Source: Antedon mediterranea
Taxonomy: Eukaryota > Echinodermata > Crinoidea > Comatulida > Antedonidae
Reading direction: 5' to 3'
NCBI RefSeq assembly: GCF_964355755.1
Contig: NC_092672.1
Location: 33,602,501-33,662,500 of the forward strand
DNA: 60,000 nt
How positions within the stretch are numbered: the first letter of the stretch is position 1; each line of letters starts with the position of its first letter. The translations under genes were made by a program, and so were the position numbers. Positions 45,266 to 55,740 of the stretch are shown piece by piece. The notes below the pieces were generated by a model, which ran no database searches, had not been told where the DNA came from, and was given only the letters and a program-made list of their open reading frames with translations.

Positions 45266-45497
45266 AATATATACCGATGTAATCAATCTTTCTCTTCACT
45301 ATCGTGCACTGCAATGAAAAAAGCAAGCGATTTAACCATTGACAAGCGACAATTCGGATAGATACGGGTAACTTTGTTGCGGTTGCGTATTTTGTCTTGT
45401 TCGTGTATTCGTTACATCTATATTAATAATAATATATTATAAATCTTATAAATAATATAATGCTGTATTTTTCATTGTTAAATAATTTAAATTCAGT

Positions 45498-45630
45498 TAA
45501 TCTTATTTCCTACTAGCGACCCACCGCAAAGAAGGTAACGCAACGTAAGTGATTTGACCAATCATAATCGATGGATTGGTCAACTCGCTTCTTGCTTGCG
45601 AGATGTCGCGCTACAAAGGAAAACAAGTTT
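45498..45630. mobile_element. Family B MITE, diverged copy
   Basis: CTTATTTCCTACTAGCGACC then GTAACGCAACGTAAGTGATT and CCAATCATAATCGATGG on the left. The right arm is strongly decayed but has GATTGGTCAACTCGCTT. Confidence 0.55.
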
Positions 45631-46809
45631 TTATCATTATTATTTATTTTATTTAAATTGTTTAACAAAGTGGGAGAGAGGACGATTTTGTACCATTAAC
45701 ATTTTGTTTTGTTTTCTCCAATGATTATTAAGATAATTAATATTCTGTATAGCCTACAGTTTCAACTAATAAATATAGTCATTTGCTGTCTTTATCTTTG
45801 GCCGACATTTTTACTTCGGGCAAATAGATAACTGTCACGTCTTCGTGCATTTATCAACCTCTATATGATTATATTACGCCTTGAATTACATTTTGATATT
45901 TCTTTCAGATCTAAAGAACCGATATAATAATCTGTATCAATCAAACAACATACGTCATTTGGAAAATGCAGCAATTTATGATTTTTAAAAGCGCTCGGAA
46001 GTATATCTTAGTATCTTTATTCAGTAAATCATGAACAACAATTAAATATATAAATAATTCTGTATTGACCCTCAACGTACGTTACAGTATTGTCATAGAA
46101 AACAAATAACAAACGCACAGAACAAAAACCAAATAAAAATGTTTACACAAGAAAATTCAGAAAATAAAAGTATAAAATAAATAAAAATCGTGAACGTTTC
46201 GTGCAAAGAAACAATAAAACAAACAAACAAGCAATCAATTAAAAACAAAAACAAACAAAAAACAGTGTAAAGTATACATACTTGAAACATATGCCAAGTA
46301 ATAAATAATGAAAAATACCGATGGCATAAAAGGTAACATTTCACGAAATCATGTCATTGAGTGAAAACAAAAAAATGAATATTAATAATACACAAATCAT
46401 CGACTTAGCACCAGCTAATTTACGGCTTAACCGATATGAGAGAGATAGACCTACTAAGCGATTAATATAACCATAACACCAAGTGTATGCTACTAGAGTT
46501 CGTATTTTGTTAATGACCTATACTTCCAAACCAACTGTATGATGTAATAATGCGGGCTAGGATTAGAATACCATTACGATTCAAATTCGCCTCTAATGGT
46601 TTTGATGACATACAGAAAGTACTTTTATCAACTTTCATAGAACGATGTATAATTGTTTTGGGTTAATAGGTCATTTATATTTATAACATCTAGTGTGCAT
46701 TGACGATTCGATTTAATACTGGTAAAAATATAATGGTACACCTGGTGTGTCATACGATAATACTTCATCTTATTTTTATACGAAGTATAATCAAATAAAT
46801 TTACTATAA
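45631..46809. other. AT-rich intergenic
   Basis: No supported gene. The minus-strand frame at 46093-46344 is an A-rich artefact. Confidence 0.5.
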
Positions 46810-47158
46810 AGGAAATTCGAATTAGGCCGTCTACGGATCCCCGGCAGCCAACAGTACAGCGCCTACCAGAAGCACACCGGGGGACGATCCCCTACTCTTG
46901 TTGAATAGTGTACCAAATTATCGAACCAACGTGCACATTATTTTTGTACACGGAACATCGACAACGGCTTTACATTCCATCCGAAGAATACAATGTTGTG
47001 TGTTAAAGATAGGTTTGATCTCATGACTAGGCCTATCACATGCTAGTCCAATATTATCATTACATCCTTCCCCTTTATACAGCACCCAGACGGTCTGCCA
47101 TCCAGAACGCAGCCGGGCCTAACGTTGCTTAACTTCGGTCGTGAAGAACCGGTGTTAA
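46810..47158 (-). repeat. 5S rRNA-derived segment, probable 5S-type SINE
   Basis: On the minus strand from 47158 the sequence reads AACACCGGTTCTTCACGACC, then GAAGTTAAGCAACGTTAGGC, then CCGG, GGATGG and GACCGTCTGGGTGCTG. This follows animal 5S rRNA from about position 25 to 110 (CACCGGTTCTCGTCCGATC, GAAGTTAAGCAACG, GGATGGGTGACCGCCTGGG) with small deletions. It lacks the 5S 5' end and passes directly into unrelated sequence. 5S-headed SINEs (SINE3 type) are known in animals. The end near 46810 is provisional and rests on a block shared with 43017. Confidence 0.6.
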
Positions 47159-47289
47159 ATTGCTGCTTAATATCATTGTGTTTTCTTGTTTTGTTTAAAA
47201 TAAAAATTGTCCTGTTTGATTATTTCGTACTTCCAAAATCGGTAGCGACCTTTTGTTTTGAATACGAACTACGTGAATATACGATACGC

Positions 47290-47460
47290 AGCTATGGTTT
47301 CCATTATTGCGACGCAACGCAAAGGGGGACGTAGCGCGCCGCAAGTAATTTGACCAATCACGACGCGATATATCACACCCCAACTAGCTGTTGTTTGTGA
47401 TTGGTAAAGTGACTTGCGATGTACCTACGTCATTCTGCAGCGTCCAATGGGAATTAAGCT
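47290..47460. mobile_element. Family B MITE, diverged copy
   Basis: GTTTCCATTATTGCGACGCA then CCAATCACGACGCGATATAT on the left, and GTTTGTGATTGGTAAAGTGA through CAATGGGAATTAAGCT on the right, followed by TAA. Confidence 0.6.
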
Positions 47461-47947
47461 TAACAGCCAAGCACAAGTTGAGTGGCGCGTTAGGAAAACA
47501 AAATTGATTTGAAACCAAACCTCGTTGTTGGGAAAAGGACGATAGTTAATCAACTAAAAACAGATTCTAAACATTAATCAGCTCAGATATTTTCAATTAC
47601 TGATAACTCTCAGAATTACATTGCTATAGTAGATAGCATAATGTCATCAATTACTGTATTCCTTACAACCAATCATATAAATGTTCATATGTAGGCCAAC
47701 ATCCGTTATCGTTTCAAATTAGTTTTAGACAATTTCTTTGAAGGCTGCTACTTTTGCCAGATACTTATGATAACTAATAGCTTGTCAGTGTAATTTTGAT
47801 TAAGATGTTTGCCTTCTTCTCCTGTGTGACCTAGCTGTTTTACCGATTATACTGTTGTTGTCCGTTGATTGCGATGATGCTACACACAACGCTTCGTTCC
47901 CTCTGCGGCATCCTAGTGTGAACAACCGATCTTTTAGTTTGAATTGT
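47461..47947. other. Intergenic
   Basis: Nothing recognised. Confidence 0.45.
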
Positions 47948-48089
47948 ATGGGCGGCCGTGGGGGCCAGAATAGACAATGCGAAATGACAAAAGAGGTTTG
48001 TGTTGGGTTTTTTTTGTCCGCGTGTGTACTGTTTGTCCAATCTGCATGTCTATACATTGTCTAATCTGGCTCTAACGGCCGCCCATAGA
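47948..48089. mobile_element. TA-flanked 140-bp MITE with ends TGGGCGGCCGT
   Basis: TATGGGCGGCCGTGGGGGCC then AGAATAGACAATG on the left mirrors CATTGTCTAATCTGGCTCTA then ACGGCCGCCCATA on the right. The arms are about 32 bp. TA on both sides fits a TA duplication. Frames through it on both strands are by-products. Confidence 0.75.
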
Positions 48090-48094
48090 ATTCT

Positions 48095-48290
48095 CACTAG
48101 TAGACGCACCGCAAGTTAGACCAATCACAAGAGTGACATATATGACGACCCATTACTTGTGAAGCGTCATATGGATGATTCGTTGTCTGTGGTCAAATCG
48201 TTTTCTGAAGGTTGAGATTTATTTACACAGTAACCGATAGGTAGTCATCAACTGCAAACATACCTGCTGGAAGCAACGCAATGGCTACTC
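48095..48290. mobile_element. Family B-like MITE, strongly decayed
   Basis: TCTCACTAGTAGACGCACCG, CCAATCACAAGAGTGACA, then GTCTGTGGTCAAATCG in the inverse sense. The ends are uncertain. Confidence 0.4.
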
Positions 48291-48440
48291 TGGGTTCCAG
48301 ACGGAGTTTTGACTCAATTTAGGAAAAAGATAAATATTTCGGCACATATGGCGTTTCATACGTATACTACCTCGGACAAAAATCGAAACTTCGACTGGTG
48401 GACGAACATAAAAAAGACAATAAATACAGACTTAAGCCCG
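48291..48440 (+). repeat. Family D dispersed repeat, copy 5
   Basis: GGTTCCAGACGGAGTTTTGA, AAAAGATAAATATTTCGGCA, then the core GGCACATATGGCGTTTCATA (48341-48360), ending ATACAGACTTAAGCC. Confidence 0.7.
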
Positions 48441-49134
48441 GCGCACACTATAGCAATGGCGTACGTGCAACATAAGTGAGTTGACTAATCATAAGCAGCA
48501 GTTGAGATGATACATCGCGTAGTGATTGTTTAAATTACTTGCGTTGTATCCGTGAATTATTTTGAATAAAATGAAAGAACACGTTATATTTCATCTGCAA
48601 ACACGAATGACCTATTTGGAGATTTTGAATCCCACGTTGCTGTCTAGATGCGAGAAAATATAAATAAGACCTACATTTCGAAGCTGTTTGATTCACTATC
48701 TAATTTACCTTAGAGAATAATAGATAATACAAAAACTACGATACTAAATCAAAATTCCCAGGTACGCACACAATTCTAATTTTAAAAACATTTTCCAGGC
48801 ACTTACAGTATATTGAATTGCAAAACAACGCGGATATCTTTTATTATGGTTGTCCTGGTAACGAATATCTATTGACTAATTACGATTTTGTTAACATTAG
48901 TACTGTGTTGGTTTTTTAATACTTGTATTATTGTTTTTAACAACTAACTATAACACTATAGAATGTGTTCCTGAATTTAACCTTTAGCGTGAATTGAAAA
49001 CTAAAATTAATTATGTCATTATAACACAAGTTCCGAGTAATTGGAGCATGCATTATTTAGTTTAGGCCAACACTACTGTTGCGAGGCAAGTACGTCAGTA
49101 CACACTCCGTACGGTCACGTACAAAGCCCATGTA
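48441..49134. other. Upstream region of the receptor gene, distal
   Basis: A decayed MITE-like stretch at about 48436-48555 (GCGTACGTGCAACATAAGTG with an imperfect inverse) is followed by AT-rich DNA without recognised features. Confidence 0.4.
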
Positions 49135-49280
49135 TGCTTGGTTCCCACTAGAAACGCAAGACAATGGACGTAACGCAACGTAAGTGAGTTAACCAATCAA
49201 AAGCGATCGACTATTCGAACGGCCGCTTGTCATTGGTCAACACGTTTGGTTTGCGTTTACGTCCTAGTGAGAACCAAGCT
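49135..49280. mobile_element. Family B MITE next to the receptor gene
   Basis: GCTTGGTTCCCACTAGAAAC on the left and GTCCTAGTGAGAACCAAGCT on the right, with CCAATCAAAAGCGATCG and its inverse in the centre. It ends 252 bases before the receptor ATG, so it lies in the promoter, the 5'UTR intron or the upstream exon. Confidence 0.75.
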
Positions 49281-49519
49281 TTACAGACACCGCGCGTCGT
49301 GGATAATGTACATAATACATAGTGCAGTACTGTTGGTATTTGTCGCAGCCAGACATAAAATCAAAAGACTGATACGAGCACCTATCTTGGAAGGCGAGCT
49401 CAGTTTTCTGTTGTTAAATTACCTTGCTCAAACACATAGGGAGATCCACTTTCGTTCTCTCTGTGTACCCAACTCGTAGTTGTAATAATAATGAGTTTGT
49501 GCTAAGTTGATACATTGTG

Positions 49520-49532
49520 TTTAAATTTCAGA
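49520..49532 (+). promoter_or_regulatory. Splice acceptor before the receptor start codon
   Basis: TTTAAATTTCAG with AG at 49530-49531 lies one base before the ATG. It decides the start: residues encoded upstream in the same frame (CLNFR) would be intronic. Confidence 0.6.
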
Positions 49533-50666
49533 ATGGTGGTAAACGAAACTGGAAACTGGCCAACGGTCGGTTACGACGTAGAACCTTACTTGTACACTGA
49601 AATAGACCGATGGGTGATCGGTGCCCTTAACCCGGTTATCATCGGCATTGGGGTCATCGGTAACTTTATCACCATTCTTGTGCTAACTAGATGTCCACGT
49701 ATGCAGACATCGTTGAACGTTTACTTGACAAGCTTAGCCATTGCTGATATGCTGTTCCTGCTGATGGCACCGATCATAGCCTGGCAATCGCTTGCAAGCA
49801 GTGACATTCATGATATGTATGACGCGCCAAATATTAGCAATACTTTTTGTAAGATCAATAACCTGATCATAGAGACGGCATACCAAGTTGGATATTTAAT
49901 GATATTGTGCATCTCAGTTGAAAGATTCTTAGCTATCTGTAGGCCTCTACAGTATCGCAATTACGGAACTAGATTACGAGCGGCTAAAATATGTTGTGTT
50001 GTTTGGCTTTGTGTATTGATTTACCAATCCAGACTTCTGTTGACAATGACTGTTGAAGTCGCCAAATACCCGTGGCCACATATGTACAAAGGTCAACCAA
50101 ACGTGTCGACCGTCTGCAGCATATGTTCACCAAAAAACTCTACCAGATGTAGAATTATTGATAACTTATACACTTTTGATATCGTAATCGGATTGTTGGT
50201 GATTCTAATTCTGATACCCCTTTACGCTACAATGATCAGGCGATTGCGTAATTCTCGTTTTGTAAGTTCCAGTGGAAAGAATCGTCGCAAAGCTCAGGAC
50301 CTAAATATATTTCGAACGGTTTTACTGACAGTCAGCATATTCGCACTATGTTTTACACCTTATAATATTTTAAACACTATATACATGTATTTTGAAGTAG
50401 ATCCAGACGTCGTCAAAAAAAGCGTCAACGTATTTCGGCCACTAATGTACCTAAACGCCGCAGTCAATCCTGTCATTTACAATATGACAAATACGCTTTA
50501 TCGTCAATCATTTATTGAGTTTTTCTGCTGTTGTCGTAAATCGCCAACAAACTGTAACATGAACTCGCCAAAACAGCAGAGTTCCCTGTTAAATGATTCG
50601 TCGAAACCAACGATTAAGTCAACAATTATGAACCAATCAGATGAATCTCCTACAACTAAAGTTTAG
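49533..50666 (+). CDS. Rhodopsin-class GPCR, probable neuropeptide receptor
   Basis: A 377-residue seven-helix receptor encoded without introns. The chosen ATG (49533) follows a splice acceptor TTTAAATTTCAG, implying an upstream 5'UTR exon; the open frame further left starts in that intron. Seen in order: an N-glycosylation sequon N4-E-T; helix 1 with G43-N44; helix 2 LAIAD with D72; C106 at the top of helix 3, with likely disulfide partner C195 or C198; E130-R131-F132 in place of DRY, followed by LAICRPLQY; helix 4 W158; helix 5 IPLY with P229; a short basic third loop; helix 6 FALCFTPY, where F274 replaces the usual tryptophan; helix 7 N312-PVIY316; and a C332-C334 cluster suited to palmitoylation. 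The tail ends SPTTKV. The pattern suits peptide-binding receptors of the thyrotropin-releasing-hormone/neuromedin/ghrelin-like group. The ligand is not predictable from sequence alone. Confidence 0.9.
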   Translation: MVVNETGNWPTVGYDVEPYLYTEIDRWVIGALNPVIIGIGVIGNFITILVLTRCPRMQTSLNVYLTSLAIADMLFLLMAPIIAWQSLASSDIHDMYDAPNISNTFCKINNLIIETAYQVGYLMILCISVERFLAICRPLQYRNYGTRLRAAKICCVVWLCVLIYQSRLLLTMTVEVAKYPWPHMYKGQPNVSTVCSICSPKNSTRCRIIDNLYTFDIVIGLLVILILIPLYATMIRRLRNSRFVSSSGKNRRKAQDLNIFRTVLLTVSIFALCFTPYNILNTIYMYFEVDPDVVKKSVNVFRPLMYLNAAVNPVIYNMTNTLYRQSFIEFFCCCRKSPTNCNMNSPKQQSSLLNDSSKPTIKSTIMNQSDESPTTKV

Positions 50667-50734
50667 TACATGTTACGATTGGAGGCGCGTCCTGTAGTAG
50701 TGAGAATAGTCTTGTTCTAGCGGTGATTCGACTG

Positions 50735-50850
50735 AATTGATAAACAGCTAAATATTTTGGCACACCTGGCGTTTCATACATATAATACTTGCTAGACAAA
50801 AATCGAAACGAAACTGGTGGAATAAAAACATAAACCACACAATTGGTATT
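50735..50850 (+). repeat. Family D dispersed repeat, copy 6 (in receptor 3' region)
   Basis: AACAGCTAAATATTTTGGCA, then ACACCTGGCGTTTCATACAT, then ACAAAAATCGAAACGAAACT. It contains an AATAAA (about 50821), 155 bases after the receptor stop, that could act as its poly(A) signal. Confidence 0.6.
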
Positions 50851-50905
50851 GCACTCGACCTGTGAACCAGAAGTGGCAGGTTCGAATCCTATCGGAGATA
50901 TTGTT
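50851..50905 (+). repeat. tRNA-derived SINE remnant (3' half of tRNA)
   Basis: GCACTCGACCTGTGAACCAG then GCAGGTTCGAATCCTATCG. GGTTCGAATCC is a perfect B box, and the preceding part resembles an anticodon arm, but no A box lies at the right distance upstream. It follows directly on the family D copy. Confidence 0.55.
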
Positions 50906-51604
50906 ACATATTGCTTGGTATAATGATGATCGCTCTGTATTGATGGGATTGAATCTATCCATAGACATATATTATTGAGGATCACTTTTAATGGTTTTTA
51001 TATAAATTAGGCGATATGTTATGTTTGATGAAGGTCGAAAATGTCAACGCAAACAGTCTGCTAGATTAAACAAAAATGGTTGTTAATGTCTATAACTGCA
51101 GGCTAGTTCATATTTTGACACCGAGGCGAATCGAATATGCCTATTCGATCAGGTTCGAGCACCATATGGACTGAATGTGGAAACTTAATTATACTGTACG
51201 AATAATAACAATATTAAAGAGAGAGACAATGATGGTATTACCAAATATTATATTATGCTGGAAAAATCTAGATACAGTACCGAAAACCAGGTGCCAAATG
51301 TTGGGTATTATGAGGTTTGGGGTAGATAAACTAAATTGTACAATAAGATATGAATTCATACATTTTAAAACAGTTTTAGGCTACTGGTGCAATATAATTA
51401 CGATTGAACAAAGTTTTTAAAACTTTATTCATTGTATGTCTATGTTTAGCATAAGTAGAACAGAATACATATAAGTATGTTATCTATATACAATATAAGT
51501 AGGTTCTACTTCATTTAAATTATATATGTACATTAAATAGCTCATGGCATCTTATTCATTCTGAAAGAATAGATACTATCCTAATGTACACAGTAATTGT
51601 AAAT
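50906..51604. other. AT-rich intergenic
   Basis: Nothing recognised. Confidence 0.5.
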
Positions 51605-51942
51605 CTAAGCAATTATCATCGTCGCCGTCGTCGTCATTGTCATCGCCATCATCATGATCGTCGTCGTCATCGTCATAGGCATCACCATCATCATGATCGT
51701 CTACATCTTAGTCGTCATCATCATGATCATCATCATCAAAATCGTCTTCGTCATCATTATCTTCCTTACCATTATCATCATCATCATCTATTCATTATTA
51801 TTATCATCATCGTCGTCGTCATCATCATCATCATTGTCGACGTCTTTGTCGTCATCATCATCATCATCATCAGCAGCATCGTCATCATCACCATCATCAG
51901 CATCATCACTATCATCATCATCACCATCATCATCATCATTAG
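51605..51942. repeat. (CATCAT/CGTCGT) trinucleotide microsatellite
   Basis: Interrupted TCA/TCG trinucleotide repeat with some ATT triplets. The histidine-, serine- and isoleucine-rich frames across it are artefacts. Confidence 0.95.
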
Positions 51943-52098
51943 TCTGGCTTCCAGATGAACTTTTGACTTAATATCAGTAACAAGATAAATATGTTGGCAT
52001 ATATGGCGTTTCATACGTATACTACTTGAGCTCGAAACATTTCAGGCCCGGTTTCAGGTTCAGACAAACATCGAAAAGCCTCAAAATAACTACAACAT
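51943..52098 (+). repeat. Family D dispersed repeat, copy 7, inside the microsatellite
   Basis: GGCTTCCAGATGAACTTTTG, ACTTAATATCAGTAACAAGA, core GGCATATATGGCGTTTCATA (51996-52015), then GACAAACATCGAAAAGCCTC. The TCA/TCG repeat resumes at 52105, so this copy either inserted in the microsatellite or the microsatellite grew on both sides. Confidence 0.7.
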
Positions 52099-52104
52099 AG
52101 GGAA

Positions 52105-52360
52105 AATCAACATCATCATCACCATCATCGTGTTTGTAGTCATCATCATCAAAGTCATCATTAAATTCGTCATCATCATTATCATCATCATCATCTATTC
52201 ATTATTATTATCGTCATCATCATCATCACTATCATCATCATCGGCGTCGTCATCATCATCGTCGTCATCATCACTATTATCATCATCATCGTCGTCGTCA
52301 TTGCCACCATCGTCATCACCATATTCATCATATTCATCCTCGCCGTCATCTCCATCAATA
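52105..52360. repeat. (CATCAT/CGTCGT) trinucleotide microsatellite, second part
   Basis: Same unit composition as 51605-51942. It shares the phrase TCATCATCATCTATTCATTA with the first part, which points to duplication of the array around the family D copy. Confidence 0.95.
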
Positions 52361-52934
52361 TCCAAACGGCCTCTGTATTGTATAGATTAACTATATATAG
52401 TGTACCTAATTCTAATGTAGGCCGGTTATGTCATTTTGCATTTATTCTTTACGTAAATATATTAAACAAATTATTGTTAAGATAAACGTTCAATCTTTAA
52501 TGGCAGTTTGCTTTAGACGCATTTATTTGTAATACTGTGGAGATTATAAAGATAATAATAGTGTTTATACAAATTAGTAAGCTCATAATATTATGCCATT
52601 AATGCGTCTTTATAATAATCTAATTTAGAAACGTAATCTTACAGCGTACTAAAATTATCTGAAGCCAAGTTACATAAATAGAACACAGGCATGCATTACT
52701 TGAATGATGTACAGATGTATTCAATTAAAAAAGCAGAATGCGGATGATGGTTTACTGTTGGAAAACATAATAAATACTGGAGGTACACTGATTGTTTTTT
52801 CTAATATTATGTTTTTTAGGAACCATTTACAAAGTAGTCTACTGCAGTTACTGCAGTAATTACAATGCTTACTCTTTAAAGTATACCAGAAAATCAGCAA
52901 GTTTTTACTTTACATGGTTGGAATCCCTTTGATT
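52361..52934. other. AT-rich intergenic
   Basis: Nothing recognised. Confidence 0.5.
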
Positions 52935-53025
52935 GTGTTAGTTTATGTACAGACTACAGCGCTTAGAGGTTTCACAACAGTAGGCGATATATAAATGCAG
53001 GATATTGTAATTATTATTTTTTTGG
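52935..53025 (+). repeat. L2/CR1-type 3' tail
   Basis: CAGCGCTTAGAGGTTTCACA then GTAGGCGATATATAAATGCA and an ATT-rich tail. AAGCGCTTAGA-TATATAAATG-(ATT)n is the usual L2-type 3' end. No coding part remains. Confidence 0.5.
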
Positions 53026-53093
53026 AGAAAAACACATATTTTACTCTGCAATGACTGTTTCATAAATTGAATTATACGGTTATGTCCCACTGT

Positions 53094-53290
53094 GGGTATC
53101 AGTGGCTGGATCTCAATGGAGATACAAAAAAAAGCGAAAAGCTAAATCAAAACGATAAAGTAAAACAGTCAGAAAAATTAGCAGAGCTTTCGGGCAACAC
53201 TAGCCCTTCATCAGTGCAATATAATTTCTTGTATATATAGGTTCACATTCAGTTACTATGTGAACCTGTAAATAAATGAAAATTAAGAAA
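53094..53290 (-). repeat. Retroelement-like repeat with hammerhead-ribozyme-like core (copy 2)
   Basis: On the minus strand, 53214-53180 reads CTGATGA, A, GGGC-TAGTGTT-GCCC, GAAA, then GC-TCT-GCT and A. It continues through the same TTTATCGTTTTGATTTAGCT and GAGATCCAGCCACTGA seen at 13181-13280. Stem III differs from copy 1 by a compensated pair. Confidence 0.5.
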
Positions 53291-53674
53291 TCAAGTTGCC
53301 TTGGCATTTGATTGGCTTATTTCCAAGTCATTGCGCATAACCCTATTGGCTCATTTCACAACTCTTAGCATAAACAGATTATGAACTGATTACTATGTGA
53401 ATGGATTCTCTTTATCATATTATATGTTACGATAAGCTGGAGTATTAATCCATTTTGTTTCGATGTCTCCATATCTTATCACTCTCAAATAACAGAATGT
53501 TTAGGCCTACATGACGTATTCCTCGTTCCGTATATAAACAAACAAATGTTTAAGCAGAAATTATTTAAGTCCTATAATATTAGATACATTGTGCAATAAC
53601 ACCTTGAGTTGATCGTCACTGATACTGTTACATTAATATGTGAAATTTGTAATGGGTAAAGCTCTCTGAACATG

Positions 53675-53944
53675 GATCAAGTCAGATTTCTGAACAGTAT
53701 TCCTGTCTGGTTTCCAAACAGGGATTCAGTCCGGTTTCCGAACAAGGATCCAGGCATGTTTCCGAACAATATTCCGATCCAGTTTGCGAACAAGGATCTA
53801 GTCCAGCCTAACAGGGTTCCGGTCTGGTCTCCGAACAGGGATCCAGTGAGGCTTGAACAAGGATCCGATTCGGTTTCCGAACAGAGTTTCAGTCCGGTTT
53901 CTAAACAGGGATCCAGTCCGGCTTCCAAACAAGGAGCCATCCAG
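53675..53944 (+). repeat. 24-bp minisatellite, left part (about 11 units)
   Basis: The unit is GAACAGGGATCCAGTCCGGT plus TTCC. Multiples of three keep frames open on both strands, giving 8-residue repeats such as FPNRDPVR. The array is cut by the element that starts at 53950 and resumes at 59029. Confidence 0.85.
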
Positions 53945-54119
53945 TTTAACCATGGATTAAAGAATAGAAGGATATGCATCGACGGTAACATCAAACGATT
54001 TTACAACGCGCTTGCCTATACTAAAGCACTGCTGCCCAATCAAACAAAAACGCTCATTGAACTCCGTGTCTCTAACCGCGGCCCTCTGTAAAACGCTGCG
54101 AATCAACTGTTACATTTGT

Positions 54120-54740
54120 TGAGACCAAAACGTAACCATGTAGAAATCGTATGCGCAGTCTGAATGTTCTATTGACATGTCTGCGTCGATGATTAATTGA
54201 CAACAAAAATATATTGCTGAATAATTCTGTTTTAGTTTCATCACAATCGGACTACGAAAAGTTCACTTTCTTACGACTGGTAATTTTAAGTAGTTGGTAA
54301 TATTGATAAAATATGCAATTTTTATATTTGAATTATCATTATTTGCCTGCCATCTTCTGTCATTAAAAATTGCGTTAATCTATAGAATATTAAATTATGC
54401 ATTTGACCATATGTATGTTGTTAGCGTGAGACCAAAACGTAACCATGTAGAAATCGTATGTGCAGTCTGAATGTTCTATTGACATGTCTGCGTCGATGAT
54501 TAATTGACAACAAAAATATATTGCTGAATAATTCTGTTTTAGTTTCATCACAATCGGACTAGGCCTACGAAAAGTTCACTTTCTTACGACTGGTAATTTT
54601 AAGTAGTTGGTAATATTGATAAAATATGCAATTTTTATATTTGAATTATCATTATTTGCCTGCCATCTTCTGTCATTAAAAATTGCGTTAATCTATAGAA
54701 TATTAAATTATGCATTTGACCATATGTATGTTGTTAGCGT
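54120..54740. repeat. About 310-bp near-identical tandem duplication
   Basis: GAGACCAAAACGTAACCATG starts both units (54120, 54428), and both end at TATGTTGTTAGCGTG. Differences I see: one C to T near the start, and TA at 54250 against TAGGCCTA at 54560. Confidence 0.92.
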
Positions 54741-54849
54741 GGCCGGTGTTCACCCATACAACAATCGTGTTTTTAATATATGGCTAAGCAGTGGTTTCTT
54801 CATAAATCTCCTTAATTATCGATTTGATTATATTTAAATTGTAGTGCCT

Positions 54850-55060
54850 GGTGATTGGCTAGTGGTTATGTCATCCACATCACATCCAATCACCGGGTCT
54901 TAATTGAATGAAAACAGCGATCCCTGATCCGGGATTGGCTGGCTATGTATAGTTGCGATTCGTTACCTAGCGGTCATTTTGAAAAGTACACGCAGGGCAA
55001 ACTTAATCACGAACAAACGAAGTACCTATTATTATTCACACAAGAAGTAAGACAACGGTG
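54850..55060 (+). promoter_or_regulatory. CCAAT-box cluster followed by a splice-donor-like site
   Basis: GGTGATTGGCT (about 54851), CCAATCACC (about 54885) and GGGATTGGCTGG (about 54932) lie in 90 bases. The first two also form a hairpin. ACAACGGTGAGTATA (donor GT near 55057) follows after about 120 bases. This could be a promoter with a non-coding first exon carried by the nested element; no product is identified. Confidence 0.2.
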
Positions 55061-55740
55061 AGTATATAGATCATGATTACACGTTGTATCTACTACACTT
55101 AAGATTAGCCTAGGCCTACCTATGCAGTATCAATGTCGGCAAATCATATGGTTTACAAGTAAGAATAGAAGGCCTAGGCCTAGTATCCTTGCTGATTTTG
55201 TAATTTTACATGTAGGCTGAGACAACAAATAGTTATTGTATCAGATGTAGGACTACTTCAGGTCATAAAATGCTACTTTGTCATAAAAACATTAGCGTAG
55301 ATCAATCGCGGCAGAAACCTATACTAATTAAAATTATAGCATCTACAATTCTAAGCCAATAACAATATAGTATTTTATCTGGTATATTGATGAAGTAAGC
55401 CTACACTAGGGTCTTCACATTAACATACAATGTAATTTAATAACTGTTTAATAAACATTATAACCAACAAGGTTAAATCTCGTTGCACATGTGCAGTAAA
55501 CAATATATTAGGCACGCGACCGTTTCGTTGTTACCCATCATGGATTATTCTTTAATTCATGATTAAACTGTAACATTGTGGGCGGTCCGCGCTCTGTCGG
55601 CGAGAGTCAAGGAACCCTTGATCTCACGTCGATGCATATAGTCGGTGGCAGGAGGGGGAATCACCACCCAAAAGGGGACAAATTGCCATCCAACTTTTCT
55701 AGACTAGAATTTTCCGTAGATTATGAATATGGAAGGTAAT

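Larger units (their letters stand above)
53976..55635. mobile_element. 1.66-kb element nested in the left arm
   Basis: Ends GCATCGACG and CGTCGATGC (9 bp), flanked by ATAT on both sides (53972-53975, 55636-55639). The intact right arm of the host element has a single ATAT at the same point (GAAGGATATTAGTCC in the inverse), so it serves as the unfilled site. It contains a 308-bp duplication, a CCAAT-rich segment and a possible splice donor, but no convincing coding frame. Confidence 0.65.

Noticed and set aside
51584-52390. Histidine-, serine- and isoleucine-rich frames
   Set aside because: Translations of TCA/TCG trinucleotide microsatellites. The same applies to 59436-59633.
53672-54091. 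A 139-codon frame with FPNRDPVR-like repeats
   Set aside because: A 24-bp minisatellite read in frame that runs on into an inserted element. Frames are open on both strands.
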